64,000 nucleotides of DNA from Mesostigma viride (taxonomy: Eukaryota > Streptophyta > Mesostigmatophyceae > Mesostigmatales > Mesostigmataceae): contig RPFO01000175.1 in NCBI GenBank assembly GCA_009746045.1, positions 4,498,100-4,562,099 of the forward strand. The letters run 5' to 3'. The notes under the pieces are model-generated. The model searched no databases, was not told the origin of the DNA, and saw nothing but the letters and a program-made list of their open reading frames with translations. The translations under genes and the position numbers were made by a program. Shown one piece after another: positions 12,878-28,240 of this stretch. Within the stretch, counting starts at the first letter, position 1, and each line of letters begins with the position of its first letter.

Positions 12878-15800
12878 GCACACACACGTACACACCATGC
12901 ACGGAAGGGACGGCTGCACTCACATGTACATCCACCGCGCAACCACGGGGCGGCTGCACACACACGTACATACACCGCGCACGCAAGGGGCGGCTGCACA
13001 CACACGTACATACACCGCGCACGCAAGGGGCGGCTGCACACACACGTACACACACCTTGCACGCAATTGCCGGCATGCACACACACGTACATCCACCGCG
13101 CACGCAAGGGGCAACTGCCCACACATGTACACACACCGCGCACGCAAGGGCCGGCTGCACACACACGTACATACACCGCGCACGCAAGGGGCAACTGCAC
13201 ACACACGTACACACACCATGCACGCAAGGGCCGGCTGCACTCACATGTACACACACCATGCACGCAAGGGCCGGCTGCACACACACTTACACACACAATG
13301 CACGCTTGGGGCAACGGCACTCACATGTACATACACCATGCACGCAAGGGGCGGCTGCACACACACGTACACACACCATGCACGCAAGGAGCGACTTCAC
13401 GCACAGGTACACACACCATGCACGCAAGGTTCGGCTGCACACACATGTACATCCACCGCGCACGCAAGGGGCGAGTGCAAACACATGTACATACACCGCG
13501 CACGCAAGGGGCAACTGCCCACACATGTACATCCACCGCGCACGCAAGGGGCGGCTGCACACACGTGTACATCCACCGCGCACGCAAGGGGCGGCTGCAC
13601 ACACACGTACACACACCATGCACGCAAGGGCCGGCATGCACACACAGTACACACACCGCGCACGCAAGGGGCGGCTGCACACACACGTACATACACTGCG
13701 CACGCAAGGGGCTGCTGCACACACACTTACACTCACCATGCACGCAAGGTCCGGCTGCACACACACGTACACACACCATGCACGCAAGGGCCGGCATGCA
13801 CACACACGTACACACACCATGCACGCAAGGGGCAACTGCACACACATGTACACACACCACGCACGCAAGGGGCGGCTGCACACACACGTACATACACCGC
13901 CCACGCAAGGACCGGCTCCACTCACATGTACATCCACCGCGCAACCACGGGGCGGCTGCACACACACGTACATACACCGCGCACGCAAGGGGCTGCTGCA
14001 CACACACTTACACACAAAATGCACGCTTGGGGCGACGGCACTCACATGTACATACACCGCGCACGAAAGGGGTGGCTGCACACACACGTACATCCACCGC
14101 GCACGCAAGGGGCGGCTGCACACACACATACATACACCATGCACGCAAGGGGCGAGTGCAAAAACATGTACATACACCGCGCACGCAAGGGGCAACTGCC
14201 CACACATGGACATACACCATGCACGCAAGGGGAGGCTGCATTAACACGTACATACACCGCGCACGCAAGGGGCGGCTGCACACACACGTACACACACCAT
14301 GCACGCAAGGGCCGGCTGCACACACACGTACATACACCGCGCACGCAAGGGGCGGCTGCACACACACGTACATATACACCATGCACGCAAGGGGCGGCTG
14401 CACACACATGTACATCCACCGCGCACGCAAGGGGCGAGTGCACACACACGTACACACACCGCGCACGCAAGGGGCGGCTGCACACACACGTACACACACC
14501 ATGCACGCAAGGGCCGGCATGCACACACACGTACATCCACCGCGCACGCAAGGGGCAACTGCACACACATGTACACACACCGCGCACGCTTGGGGCGGCT
14601 GCACTCACATGTACACACACCGCGCACGCAAGGGCCGGCTGCACACACACTTACACTCACCATGCACGCATGGGGCGGCTGCACACACACGTACACACAC
14701 CGCGCACGCAAGGGACGGCTGCACACACACGTACATACACCGCGCACGCAAGGGGCGGCTGCACACACACGTACATACACCATGCACGCAAGGGGCGGCT
14801 GCACACACATGTACATCCACCGCGCACGCAAGGGGCGAGTGCACACACACGTACACACACCGCGCACGCAAGGGGCGGCTGCACACACACGTACACACAC
14901 CATGCACGCAATTGCCGGCATGCACACACACGTACATCCACCGCGCACGCAAGGGGCAACTGCACACACATGTACACACACCGCGCACGCTTGGGGCGGC
15001 TGCACTCACATGTACATACACTGCGCACGCAAGGGGCGGCTGCACACACACGTACACACACCATGCACGCAATTGCTGGCATGCACACACACCCACTGCC
15101 CGCACATGTACATCCACCGCGCACGCAAGGGGCGCCTGCACCCACATGTACATACACCGTGCACGCAAGGACAAGGATGAACACACATGTACACACACCA
15201 TGCACGCAAGGGGCAACTGCACACACACGTACATACACCGCGCACGCAAGGGGCTGCTGCACACACACTTACACACAAAATGCACGCTTGGGGCGACGGC
15301 ACTCACATGTACATACACCGCGCACGAAAGGGGTGGCTGCACACACACGTACATCCACCGCGCACGCAAGGGGCGGCTGCACACACACATACATACACCA
15401 TGCACGCAAGGGGCGAGTGCAAAAACATGTACATACACCGCGCACGCAAGGGGCAACTGCCCACACATGGACATACACTGCGCACGCAAGGGGAGGCTGC
15501 ATTAACACGTACATACACCGCGCACGCAAGGGGCGGCTGCACACACACGTACACACACCATGCACGCAAGGGCCGGCTGCACACACACGTACATACACCG
15601 CGCACGCAAGGGGCGGCTGCACACACACGTACATATACACCATGCACGCAAGGGGCGGCTGCACACACATGTACATCCACCGCGCACGCAAGGGGCGAGT
15701 GCACACACACGTACACACACCGCGCACGCAAGGGGCGGCTGCACACACACGTACACACCATGCACGGAAGGGACGGCTGCACTCACATGTACATCCACCG

Positions 15801-18603
15801 CGCAACCACGGGGCGGCTGCACACACACGTACATACACCGCGCACGCAAGGGGCGGCTGCACACACACGTACATACACCGCGCACGCAAGGGGCGGCTGC
15901 ACACACACGTACACACACCTTGCACGCAATTGCCGGCATGCACACACACGTACATCCACCGCGCACGCAAGGGGCAACTGCCCACACATGTACACACACC
16001 GCGCACGCAAGGGCCGGCTGCACACACACGTACATACACCGCGCACGCAAGGGGCAACTGCACACACACGTACACACACCATGCACGCAAGGGCCGGCTG
16101 CACTCACATGTACACACACCATGCACGCAAGGGCCGGCTGCACACACACTTACACACACAATGCACGCTTGGGGCAACGGCACTCACATGTACATACACC
16201 ATGCACGCAAGGGGCGGCTGCACACACACGTACACACACCATGCACGCAAGGAGCGACTTCACGCACAGGTACACACACCATGCACGCAAGGTTCGGCTG
16301 CACACACATGTACATCCACCGCGCACGCAAGGGGCGAGTGCAAACACATGTACATACACCGCGCACGCAAGGGGCAACTGCCCACACATGTACATCCACC
16401 GCGCACGCAAGGGGCGGCTGCACACACGTGTACATCCACCGCGCACGCAAGGGGCGGCTGCACACACACGTACACACACCATGCACGCAAGGGCCGGCAT
16501 GCACACACAGTACACACACCGCGCACGCAAGGGGCGGCTGCACACACACGTACATACACTGCGCACGCAAGGGGCTGCTGCACACACACTTACACTCACC
16601 ATGCACGCAAGGTCCGGCTGCACACACACGTACACACACCATGCACGCAAGGGCCGGCATGCACACACACGTACACACACCATGCACGCAAGGGGCAACT
16701 GCACACACATGTACACACACCACGCACGCAAGGGGCGGCTGCACACACACGTACATACACCGCCCACGCAAGGACCGGCTCCACTCACATGTACATCCAC
16801 CGCGCAACCACGGGGCGGCTGCACACACACGTACATACACCGCGCACGCAAGGGGCTGCTGCACACACACTTACACACAAAATGCACGCTTGGGGCGACG
16901 GCACTCACATGTACATACACCGCGCACGAAAGGGGTGGCTGCACACACACGTACATCCACCGCGCACGCAAGGGGCGGCTGCACACACACATACATACAC
17001 CATGCACGCAAGGGGCGAGTGCAAAAACATGTACATACACCGCGCACGCAAGGGGCAACTGCCCACACATGGACATACACCATGCACGCAAGGGGAGGCT
17101 GCATTAACACGTACATACACCGCGCACGCAAGGGGCGGCTGCACACACACGTACACACACCATGCACGCAAGGGCCGGCTGCACACACACGTACATACAC
17201 CGCGCACGCAAGGGGCGGCTGCACACACACGTACATATACACCATGCACGCAAGGGGCGGCTGCACACACATGTACATCCACCGCGCACGCAAGGGGCGA
17301 GTGCACACACACGTACACACACCGCGCACGCAAGGGGCGGCTGCACACACACGTACACACACCATGCACGCAAGGGCCGGCATGCACACACACGTACATC
17401 CACCGCGCACGCAAGGGGCAACTGCACACACATGTACACACACCGCGCACGCTTGGGGCGGCTGCACTCACATGTACACACACCGCGCACGCAAGGGCCG
17501 GCTGCACACACACTTACACTCACCATGCACGCATGGGGCGGCTGCACACACACGTACACACACCGCGCACGCAAGGGCCGGCTGCACACACACGTACATA
17601 CACCGCGCACGCAAGGGGCGGCTGCACACACACGTACATACACCATGCACGCAAGGGGCGGCTGCACACACATGTACATCCACCGCGCACGCAAGGGGCG
17701 AGTGCACACACACGTACACACACCGCGCACGCAAGGGGCGGCTGCACACACACGTACACACACCATGCACGCAAGGGCCGGCATGCACACACACGTACAT
17801 CCACCGCGCACGCAAGGGGCAACTGCACACACATGTACACACACCGCGCACGCTTGGGGCGGCTGCACTCACATGTACATACACTGCGCACGCAAGGGGC
17901 GGCTGCACACACACGTACACACACCATGCACGCAATTGCTGGCATGCACACACACCCACTGCCCGCACATGTACATCCACCGCGCACGCAAGGGGCGCCT
18001 GCACCCACATGTACATACACCGTGCACGCAAGGACAAGGATGAACACACATGTACACACACCATGCACGCAAGGGCCGGCTGCACACACACGTACATACA
18101 CCGCGCACGCAAGGGGCTGCTGCACACACACTTACACACAAAATGCACGCTTGGGGCGACGGCACTCACATGTACATACACCGCGCACGAAAGGGGTGGC
18201 TGCACACACACGTACATCCACCGCGCACGCAAGGGGCGGCTGCACACACACATACATACACCATGCACGCAAGGGGCGAGTGCAAAAACATGTACATACA
18301 CCGCGCACGCAAGGGGCAACTGCCCACACATGGACATACACTGCGCACGCAAGGGGAGGCTGCATTAACACGTACATACACCGCGCACGCAAGGGGCGGC
18401 TGCACACACACGTACACACACCATGCACGCAAGGGCCGGCTGCACACACACGTACATACACCGCGCACGCAAGGGGCGGCTGCACACACACGTACATATA
18501 CACCATGCACGCAAGGGGCGGCTGCACACACATGTACATCCACCGCGCACGCAAGGGGCGAGTGCACACACACGTACACACACCGCGCACGCAAGGGGCG
18601 GCT
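12878..18603. repeat. Tandem pair of 2,863-bp higher-order units
   Basis: Positions 12878-15740 and 15741-18603 are two head-to-tail copies of the same ~72-monomer block. They share its rare markers in the same order, for example GCGACTTCACGCACAGG at 13394 and 16257 and TGCATTAACACG at 14237 and 17100. The near identity suggests a recent duplication by unequal exchange or template switching. Confidence 0.88.
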
Positions 18604-18914
18604 GCACACACACGTACACACACCATGCACGCAAGGGCCGGCATGCACACACACGTACATCCACCGCGCACGCAAGGGGCAACTGCACACACATGTACAC
18701 ACACCGCGCACGCTTGGGGCGGCTGCACTCACATGTACACACACCGCGCACGCAAGGGCCGGCTGCACACACACTTACACTCACCATGCACGCATGGGGC
18801 GGCTGCACACACACGTACACACACCGCGCACGCAAGGGACGGCTGCACACACACGTACATACACCGCGCACGCAAGGGGCGGCTGCACACACACGTACAT
18901 ACACCATGCACGCA

Positions 18915-21900
18915 AGGGGCGGCTGCACACACATGTACATCCACCGCGCACGCAAGGGGCGAGTGCACACACACGTACACACACCGCGCACGCAAGGGGC
19001 GGCTGCACACACACGTACACACACTGCACGCAATTGCCGGCATGCACACACACGTACATCCACCGCGCACGCAAGGGGCAACTGCACACACATGTACACA
19101 CACCGCGCACGCTTGGGGCGGCTGCACTCACATGTACATACACTGCGCACGCAAGGGGCGGCTGCACACACACGTACACACACCATGCACGCAATTGCTG
19201 GCATGCACACACACCCACTGCCCGCACATGTACATCCACCGCGCACGCAAGGGGCGCCTGCACCCACATGTACATACACCATGCACGCAAGGACAAGGAT
19301 GAACACACACGTACATACACCATGCACGCAAGGGCCGGCATGCACACACACGTACATACACTGCGCACGCAAGGGGCAACTGCACACACACGTACACACC
19401 ATGCACGGAAGGGACGGCTGCACTTACATGTACATCCACCGCGCAACCACGGGGCGGCTGCACACACACGTACATACACCGCGCACGCAAGGGGCGGCTG
19501 CACACACACGTACATACACCGCGCACGCAAGGGGCGGCTGCACACACACGTACACACACCTTGCACGCAATTGCCGGCATGCACACACACGTACATCCAC
19601 CGCGCACGCAAGGGGCAACTGCCCACACATGTACACACACCGCGCACGCAAGGGCCGGCTGCACACACACGTACATACACCGCGCACGCAAGGGGCAACT
19701 GCACACACACGTACACACACCATGCACGCAAGGGCCGGCTGCACTCACATGTACACACACCATGCACGCAAGGGCCGGCTGCACACACACTTACACACAC
19801 AATGCACGCTTGGGGCAACGGCACTCACATGTACATACACCATGCACGCAAGGGGCGGCTGCACACACACGTACACACACCATGCACGCAAGGAGCGACT
19901 TCACGCACAGGTACACACACCATGCACGCAAGGTTCGGCTGCACACACATGTACATCCACCGCGCACGCAAGGGGCGAGTGCAAACACATGTACATACAC
20001 CGCGCACGCAAGGGCCGGCTGCACTCAATTGTACATACACCGCCCATGCAAGGGGCAGCTGCACACACACGTACACACACCATGCACGCAAGGGCCGGCA
20101 TGCACACACAGTACACACACCGCGCACGCAAGGGGCGGCTGCACACACACGTACATACACTGCGCACGCAAGGGGCTGCTGCACACACACTTACACTCAC
20201 CATGCACGCAAGGGGCGGCTGCACACACACGTACACACACCGCGCACGCAAGGGACGGCTGCACACACACGTACATACACCGCGCACGCAAGGGGCGGCT
20301 GCACTTACATGTACACACACCGCGCACGCAAGGGGCGGCTGCACACACACGTACATACACCGCCCACGCAAGGACCGGCTCCACTCACATGTACATCCAC
20401 CGCGCAACCACGGGGCGGCTGCACACACACGTACATACACCGCGCACGCAAGGGGCGGCTGCACACACACGTACATACACCGCGCACGCAAGGGGCGGCT
20501 GCACTCACATGTACGTACACCGCGCACGCAAGGGGCAACTGCCCGCACATGTACATCCACCGCGCACGCAAGGGGCGAGTGCACACACACGTACACACAC
20601 CGCGCACGCAAGGGGCGGCTGCACACACACGTACACACACTGCGCACGCAAGGGGCGGCTGCACTTACATGTACACACACCGCGCACGCAAGGGGCGGCT
20701 GCACACACACGTACATACACCGCCCACGCAAGGACCGGCTCCACTCACATGTACATCCACCGCGCAACCACGGGGCGGCTGCACACACACGTACATACAC
20801 CGCGCACGCAAGGGGCGGCTGCACACACACGTACATACACCGCGCACGCAAGGGGCGGCTGCACTCACATGTACGTACACCGCGCACGCAAGGGGCAACT
20901 GCCCGCACATGTACATCCACCGCGCACGCAAGGGGCGAGTGCACACACACGTACACACACCGCGCACGCAAGGGGCGGCTGCACACACACGTACACACAC
21001 CATGCACGCAAGGGCCGGCATGCACACACACGTACATCCACCGCGCACGCAAGGGGCAACTGCACACACATGTACACACACCGCGCACGCTTGGGGCGGC
21101 TGCACTCACATGTACACACACCGCGCACGCAAGGGCCGGCTGCACACACACTTACACTCACTATGCACGCATGGGGCGGCTGCACACACACGTACACACA
21201 CCGCGCACGCAAGGGACGGCTGCACACACACGTACATCCACCGCGCACGCAAGGGGCAACTGCACACACACATTAACACACCATGCACGCAAGGGGCGGC
21301 TGCACACACATGTACATCCACCGCGCACGCAAGGGGCGACTGACATACACCATGCACGCAAGGACAAGGATGCACACACATGTACATACACCGCGCACGC
21401 AAGGGGCGGCTGCACACACACGTACATACACCGCGCACGCAAGGGGCGAGTGCGCACACACGTACATACACCGCGCACGCAAGGGGCGGCTGCACACACA
21501 CGTACATACACCGCGCACGCAAGGGGCCAGTGCAAGCACATGTACATACACCATGCACGCAAGGGCCGGCATGCACAGAAACGTACATACACCGCGCACG
21601 CAAGGGGCTGCTGCACACACACGTACACACACCATGCACGCACGGGGCGGCTGCACACACACGTACATCCACTGCGCACGCACGGGGCGACTGCACACAC
21701 ATGTACATAAACCATGCACGCAAGGGGCGGCTGCACACACATGTACATCCACCGCGCACGCAAGGGGCGAGTGCAAACACACATACACACACAATGCACG
21801 CTTGGGGCAACGGCACTCACATGTACATACACCATGCACGCAAGGGGCGGCTGCACACACACGTACACACACCATGCACGCAAGGAGCGACTTCACGCAC

Positions 21901-24524
21901 AGGTACACACACCATGCACGCAAGGTTCGGCTGCACACACATGTACATCCACCGCGCACGCACGGGGCCAGTGCAAGCACATGTACATACACCATGCACG
22001 CAAGGGGCGGCTGCACACACATGTACATACACCGCGCACGCAAGGGGCGAGTGCAAACACATGTACATACACCGCGCACGCAAGGGGCAACTGCCCGCAC
22101 ATGTACATCCACCGCGCACGCAAGGGGCGGCTGCACACACATGTACACACACCATGCACGCAAGGACAAGGATGCACACACATGTACACACACCCTGCAC
22201 GCAAGGGGCGGCTGCACACACACGTACACACACCGCGCACGCAAGGGGCGAGTGCAAACACATGTACATACACCATGCACGCAAGGACAAGGATGCACAC
22301 ACATGTACACACACCATGCACGCAAGGGGCGGCTGCACACACACGTACATACACAATGCACGGTTGGGGCGACGGCACTCACATGTACATACACCATGCA
22401 CGCAAGGACAAGGATGCACACGCATGTACATACACCGCGCACGCAAGGGGCGGCTGCACACACATGTACATACACCATGCACGCAAGGGGCGGCTGCACA
22501 CACATGTACATCCACCGCGCACGCAAGGGGCGAGTGCACACACACGTACACACACCGCGCACGCAAGGGGCGGCTGCACACACACGTACACACACCATGC
22601 ACGCAATTGCCGGCATGCACACACACGTACATCCACCGCGCACGCAAGGGGCAACTGCACACACATGTACACACACCGCGCACGCTTGGGGCGGCTGCAC
22701 TCACATGTACATACACTGCGCACGCAAGGGGCGGCTGCACACACACGTACACACACCATGCACGCAATTGCTGGCATGCACACACACCCACTGCCCGCAC
22801 ATGTACATCCACCGCGCACGCAAGGGGCGCCTGCACCCACATGTACATACACCATGCACGCAAGGACAAGGATGAACACACACGTACATAAACCATGCAC
22901 GCAAGGGCCGGCATGCACACACACGTACATACACTGCGCAAACAAGGGGCAACTGCACACACACGTACACACCATGCACGGAAGGGACGGCTGCACTTAC
23001 ATGTACATCCACCGCGCAACCACGGGGCGGCTGCACACACACGTACATACACCGCGCACGCAAGGACAAGGATGCACACACATGTACACACACCCTGCAC
23101 GCAAGGGGCGGCTGCACACACACGTACACACACCGCGCACGCAAGGGGCGAGTGCAAACACATGTACATACACCATGCACGCAAGGACAAGGATGCACAC
23201 ACATGTACACACACCATGCACGCAAGGGGCGGCTGCACACACACGTACATACACAATGCACGGTTGGGGCGACGGCACTCACATGTACATACACCATGCA
23301 CGCAAGGACAAGGATGCACACGCATGTACATACACCGCGCACGCAAGGACAAGGATGCACACGCATGTACATACACCGCGCACGCAAGGGGCGGCTGCAC
23401 ACACATGTACATCCACCGCGCACGCAAGGGGCGAGTGCACACACACGTACACACACCGCGCACGCAAGGGGCGGCTGCACACACACGTACACACACCATG
23501 CACGCAATTGCCGGCATGCACACACACGTACATCCACCGCGCACGCAAGGGGCAACTGCACACACATGTACACACACCGCGCACGCTTGGGGCGGCTGCA
23601 CTCACATGTACATACACTGCGCACGCAAGGGGCGGCTGCACACACACGTACACACACCATGCACGCAATTGCTGGCATGCACACACACCCACTGCCCGCA
23701 CATGTACATCCACCGCGCACGCAAGGGGCGCCTGCACCCACATGTACATACACCATGCACGCAAGGACAAGGATGAACACACACGTACATACACCATGCA
23801 CGCAAGGGCCGGCATGCACACACACGTACATACACTGCGCAAACAAGGGGCAACTGCACACACACGTACACACCATGCACGGAAGGGACGGCTGCACTTA
23901 CATGTACATCCACCGCGCAACCACGGGGCGGCTGCACACACACGTACATACACCGCGCACGCAAGGGGCGGCTGCACACACACGTACATACACCGCGCAC
24001 GCAAGGGGCGGCTGCACACACACGTACACACACCTTGCACGCAATTGCCGGCATGCACACACACGTACATCCACCGCGCACGCAAGGGGCAACTGCCCAC
24101 ACATGTACACACACCGCGCACGCAAGGGCCGGCTGCACACACACGTACATACACCGCGCACGCAAGGGGCAACTGCACACACACGTACACACACCATGCA
24201 CGCAAGGGCCGGCTGCACTCACATGTACACACACCATGCACGCAAGGGCCGGCTGCACACACACTTACACACACAATGCACGCTTGGGGCAACGGCACTC
24301 ACATGTACATACACCATGCACGCAAGGGGCGGCTGCACACACATGTACACACACCATGCACGCAAGGAGCGACTTCACGCACAGGTACACACACCATGCA
24401 CGCAAGGTTCGGCTGCACACACATGTACATCCACCGCGCACGCAAGGGGCGAGTGCAAACACATGTACATACACCGCGCACGCAAGGGCCGGCTGCACTC
24501 AATTGTACATACACCGCCCATGCA
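18915..24524. repeat. Segmental duplication in the satellite, offset 4,474 bp
   Basis: About 1.1 kb around 18915-20050 recurs around 23389-24524. Rare markers such as CTCAATTGTAC (20024 and 24498) match in order. Smaller duplications lie between them: a 360-bp one (20281-20640 with 20641-21000) and a 901-bp-offset one (about 22390-22996 with 23291-23897). Confidence 0.8.
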
Positions 24525-27500
24525 AGGGGCGGCTGCACACACACGTACACACACCGCGCACGCAAGGGACGGCTGCACACACACGTACATACACCGCGCA
24601 CGCAAGGGGCGGCTGCACACACACGTACACACCATGCACGCAAGGGGCGGCTGCACACACACTTACACTCACCATGCACGCAAGGGGCGGCTGCACACAC
24701 ACGTACACACACCGCGCACGCAAGGGACGGCTGCACACACACGTACATACACCGCGCACGCAAGGGGCGGCTGCACTTACATGTACACACACCACGCACG
24801 CAAGGGGCGGCTGCACACACACGTACATACACCGCCCACGCAAGGACCGGCTCCACTCACATGTACATCCACCGCGCAACCACGGGGCGGCTGCACACAC
24901 ACGTACATACACCGCGCACGCAAGGGGCGGCTGCACACACACGTACATACACCGCGCACGCAAGGGGCGGCTGCACTCACATGTACGTACACCGCGCACG
25001 CAAGGGGCAACTGCCCGCACATGTACATCCACCGCGCACGCAAGGGGCGCCTGCACCCACATGTACCTACACCATGCACACAAGGACAAGGATGAACACA
25101 CATGTACATACACCGCGCACGCAAGGGGCGGCTGCACACACACGTACACACACCATGCACGCAAGGGCCGGCATGCACACACACGTACATCCACCGCGCA
25201 CGCAAGGGGCAACTGCACACACATGTACACACACCGCGCACGCTTGGGGCGGCTGCACTCACATGTACACACACCGCGCACGCAAGGGCCGGCTGCAGAC
25301 ACACTTACACTCACCATGCACGCATGGGGCGGCTGCACACACACGTACACACACCGCGCACGCAAGGGACGGCTGCACACACACGTACATACACCGCGCA
25401 CGCAAGGGGCGGCTGCACACACACGTACATACACCATGCACGCAAGGGGCGGCTGCACACACATGTACATCCACCGCGCACGCAAGGGGCAAGTGCACAC
25501 ACACGTACACACACCGCGCACGCAAGGGGCGGCTGCACACACACGTACACACACCATGCACGCAATTGCCGGCATGCACACACGTACATCCACCGCGCAC
25601 GCAAGGGGCAACTGCACACACATGTACACACACCGCGCACGCTTGGGGCGGCTGCACTCACATGTACATACACTGCGCACGCAAGGGGCTGCTGCACACA
25701 CACTTACACTCACCGTGCACGCATGGGGCGGCTGCACACACACGTACACACACCGCGCACGCAAGGGACGGCTGCACACACACGTACATATTACACCGCG
25801 CACACAAGGGGCGGCTGCACTCACATGTACATCCACCGCGCAACCACGGGGCGGCTGCACACTCACGTACATACACCGCGCACGCAAGGGGCTGCTGCAC
25901 ACACACTTACACACACAATGCACGCTTGGGGCGACGGCACGCACATGTACATACACCGCGCATGCAAGGGGTGGCTGCACACACACGTACATCCACCGCG
26001 CACGCAAGGGGCGGCTGCACACACACATACATACACCATGCACGCCAGGGGCGGCTGCACACATACGTACCTACACCGCGCACGCAAGGGGCTGCTGCAC
26101 ACACACTTACACACACCATGCACGCTTGGGGCGGCTGCACACACACGTACCTACACCGCGCACGCAAGGGGCGGCTGCACACACACGTACATACACCGCG
26201 CATGCAAGGGGTGGCTGCACACACACGTACATCCACCGCGCACGCAAGGGGCGGCTGCACACACACATACATACACCATGCACGCCAGGGGCGGCTGCAC
26301 ACATACGTACCTACACCGCGCCCGCAAGGGGCGGCTGCACACACACTTACACACACCATGCACGCAAGGGCCGGCATGCACACACACTGGCATACACCGC
26401 GCACGCAAGGGGCGGCTGCACACACGTACACACACCATGCACGCTTGGGGCGGCTGCACACACACGTACCTACACCGCGCACGCAAGGGGGGCTGCACAC
26501 ACACGTACACACACCGCGCACGCAAGGGGCGGCTGCACTCACATGTACACCCACCATGCACGCAAGGGGCGGCTGCACACACACGTACATACACCGCGCA
26601 CGCAAGGGGCAACTGCCCACACCTGGACATACACTGCGCACGCAAGGGCCGGCTGCATTAACACGTACATACACCGCGCACGCAAGGGGCGGCTGCACAC
26701 ATACGTACCTACACCGCGCACGCAAGGGGCTGCTGCACACACACTTACACACACCATGCACGCAAGGGCCGGCATGCACACACTGTCACTGGCATACACC
26801 GCGCACGCAAGGGGCGGCTGCACACACGTACACACACCATGCACGCTTGGGGCGGCTGCACAGACACGTACCTACACCGCGCACGCAAGGGGCAACTGCA
26901 CACACATGTACACACACCGCGCACGCAAGGGCCGGCTGCACACACACGTACATACACCGCGCACGCAAGGGGCAACTGCCCGCACATGTACATCCACCGC
27001 GCACGCAAGGGGCGGCTGCACCCACATGTACATACACCATGCACGCAAGGACAAGGATGAACACACATCTACACACACCATGCACGCAAGGGCCGGCTGC
27101 ACACACACGTACATACACCATGCACGCAAGGGCCGGCATGCACACACACGTACATACACTGCGCACGCAAGGGGCAACTGCACACACACGTACACACACC
27201 ATGCACGGAAGGGACGGCTGGACTCACATGTACATCCACCGCGCAACCACGGGGCGGCTGCACACACACGTACATACACCGCGCACGCAAGGGGCGGCTG
27301 CACTCACATGTACATACACCGCGCACGCAAGGGGCAACTGCCCGCACATGTACATCCACCGCGCACGCAAGGGGCGGCTGCACACACACGTACATCCACT
27401 GCGCACGCACGGGGCGACTGCACACACATGTACATAAACCATGCACGCAAGGGGCAGCTGCACACACATGTACATCCACCGCGCACGCAAGGGGCGAGTG

Positions 27501-27696
27501 CAAACACATGTACATACACCGCGCACACAAGGGGCAACTGCCCACACATGTACATCCACCGCGCACGGAAGGGCCGGCTGCACTCACACGTACATACACT
27601 GCGCATGCAAGGGGCGCCTGCACACACACGTACACACACCATGCACGCAAGGGCCGGCATGCACACACACGTACATACACTGCGCACGCACGGGGC

Positions 27697-27902
27697 AGTT
27701 ACGTTAAATAGTGTCGGAACCTTTTGCCGCCTGAGGCAAATCGGTCCGTAACACTATTTTGCCCGGAATAACCACTTCCGAGCACCCAAGTTAATTCGGC
27801 CGAATTAACTTGGGTGCTCGGAAGTGGTTATTCCGGGCAAAATAGTGTTACGGACCGATTTGCCTCAGGCGGCAAAAGGTTCCGACACTATTTAACGTAA
27901 CT
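27697..27902. repeat. Palindrome P1 (206 bp, perfect)
   Basis: The two 103-bp halves are perfect reverse complements with no loop; the centre is between 27799 and 27800 (TTCGG/CCGAA). Both arms carry the TAGTGTCGG variant. Confidence 0.95.
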
Positions 27903-28034
27903 AAAACCTGGCCTCGTGGAGGGGGGACGAAGAGCCCGAGACATCCGCCTAGGCCGCTGAGCACGCACCACTAAATGCGCCGGAGCTGCCTCAGTGAGGA
28001 TTCGAACCCCTGACCTCCAAGGTGCACGGGTTTT
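27903..28034 (-). repeat. Spacer S1 (132 bp, inverted relative to S2-S4)
   Basis: S1 has the same sequence as S2 and S3 but reads on the minus strand. Its own ends are AAAACC and GGTTTT. The B-box-like GGTTCGAATCC lies here on the minus strand. Confidence 0.93.
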
Positions 28035-28240
28035 AGTTACGTTAAATAGTGCCGGAACCTTTTGCCGCCTGAGGCAAATCGGTCCGTAACACTATTTTGC
28101 CCGGAATAACCACTTCCGAGCACCCAAGTTAATTCGGCCGAATTAACTTGGGTGCTCGGAAGTGGTTATTCCGGGCAAAATAGTGTTACGGACCGATTTG
28201 CCTCAGGCGGCAAAAGGTTCCGGCACTATTTAACGTAACT
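28035..28240. repeat. Palindrome P2 (206 bp, perfect)
   Basis: A perfect palindrome in which both arms carry TAGTGCCGG, a base change that is matched in the opposite arm. Confidence 0.95.

Larger units (their letters stand above)
7926..27691. repeat. Satellite array, 40-bp monomer, block 1 (about 490 copies)
   Basis: The monomer has four parts: GCACGCAAGG, a variable block (GGCGGCTG, GCCGGCTG, AGCGACTG, GGCGAGTG, GGCAACTG or ACAAGGATG), a CACACACACGTAC or CACTCACATGTAC block, and ATACACC, ACACACC or ATCCACC followed by CGC or CAT. Most units are exactly 40 bp, with scattered 38-, 39- and 41-bp variants. Because 40 is not a multiple of 3 and the consensus has no stop codon, all three plus frames are open for thousands of bases. 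Many minus frames are open as well. These frames are repeat artefacts: they change protein phase every monomer, and no other coding signal was seen. The array is composed of nested duplications, listed separately. Confidence 0.97.

Noticed and set aside
7926-27691. Very long open frames (1,000-1,900 codons) in several frames of the satellite
   Set aside because: All three frames of one strand are equally open because a stop-free 40-bp unit repeats. No start context, no splice signals and no domain were seen. They are repeat artefacts.
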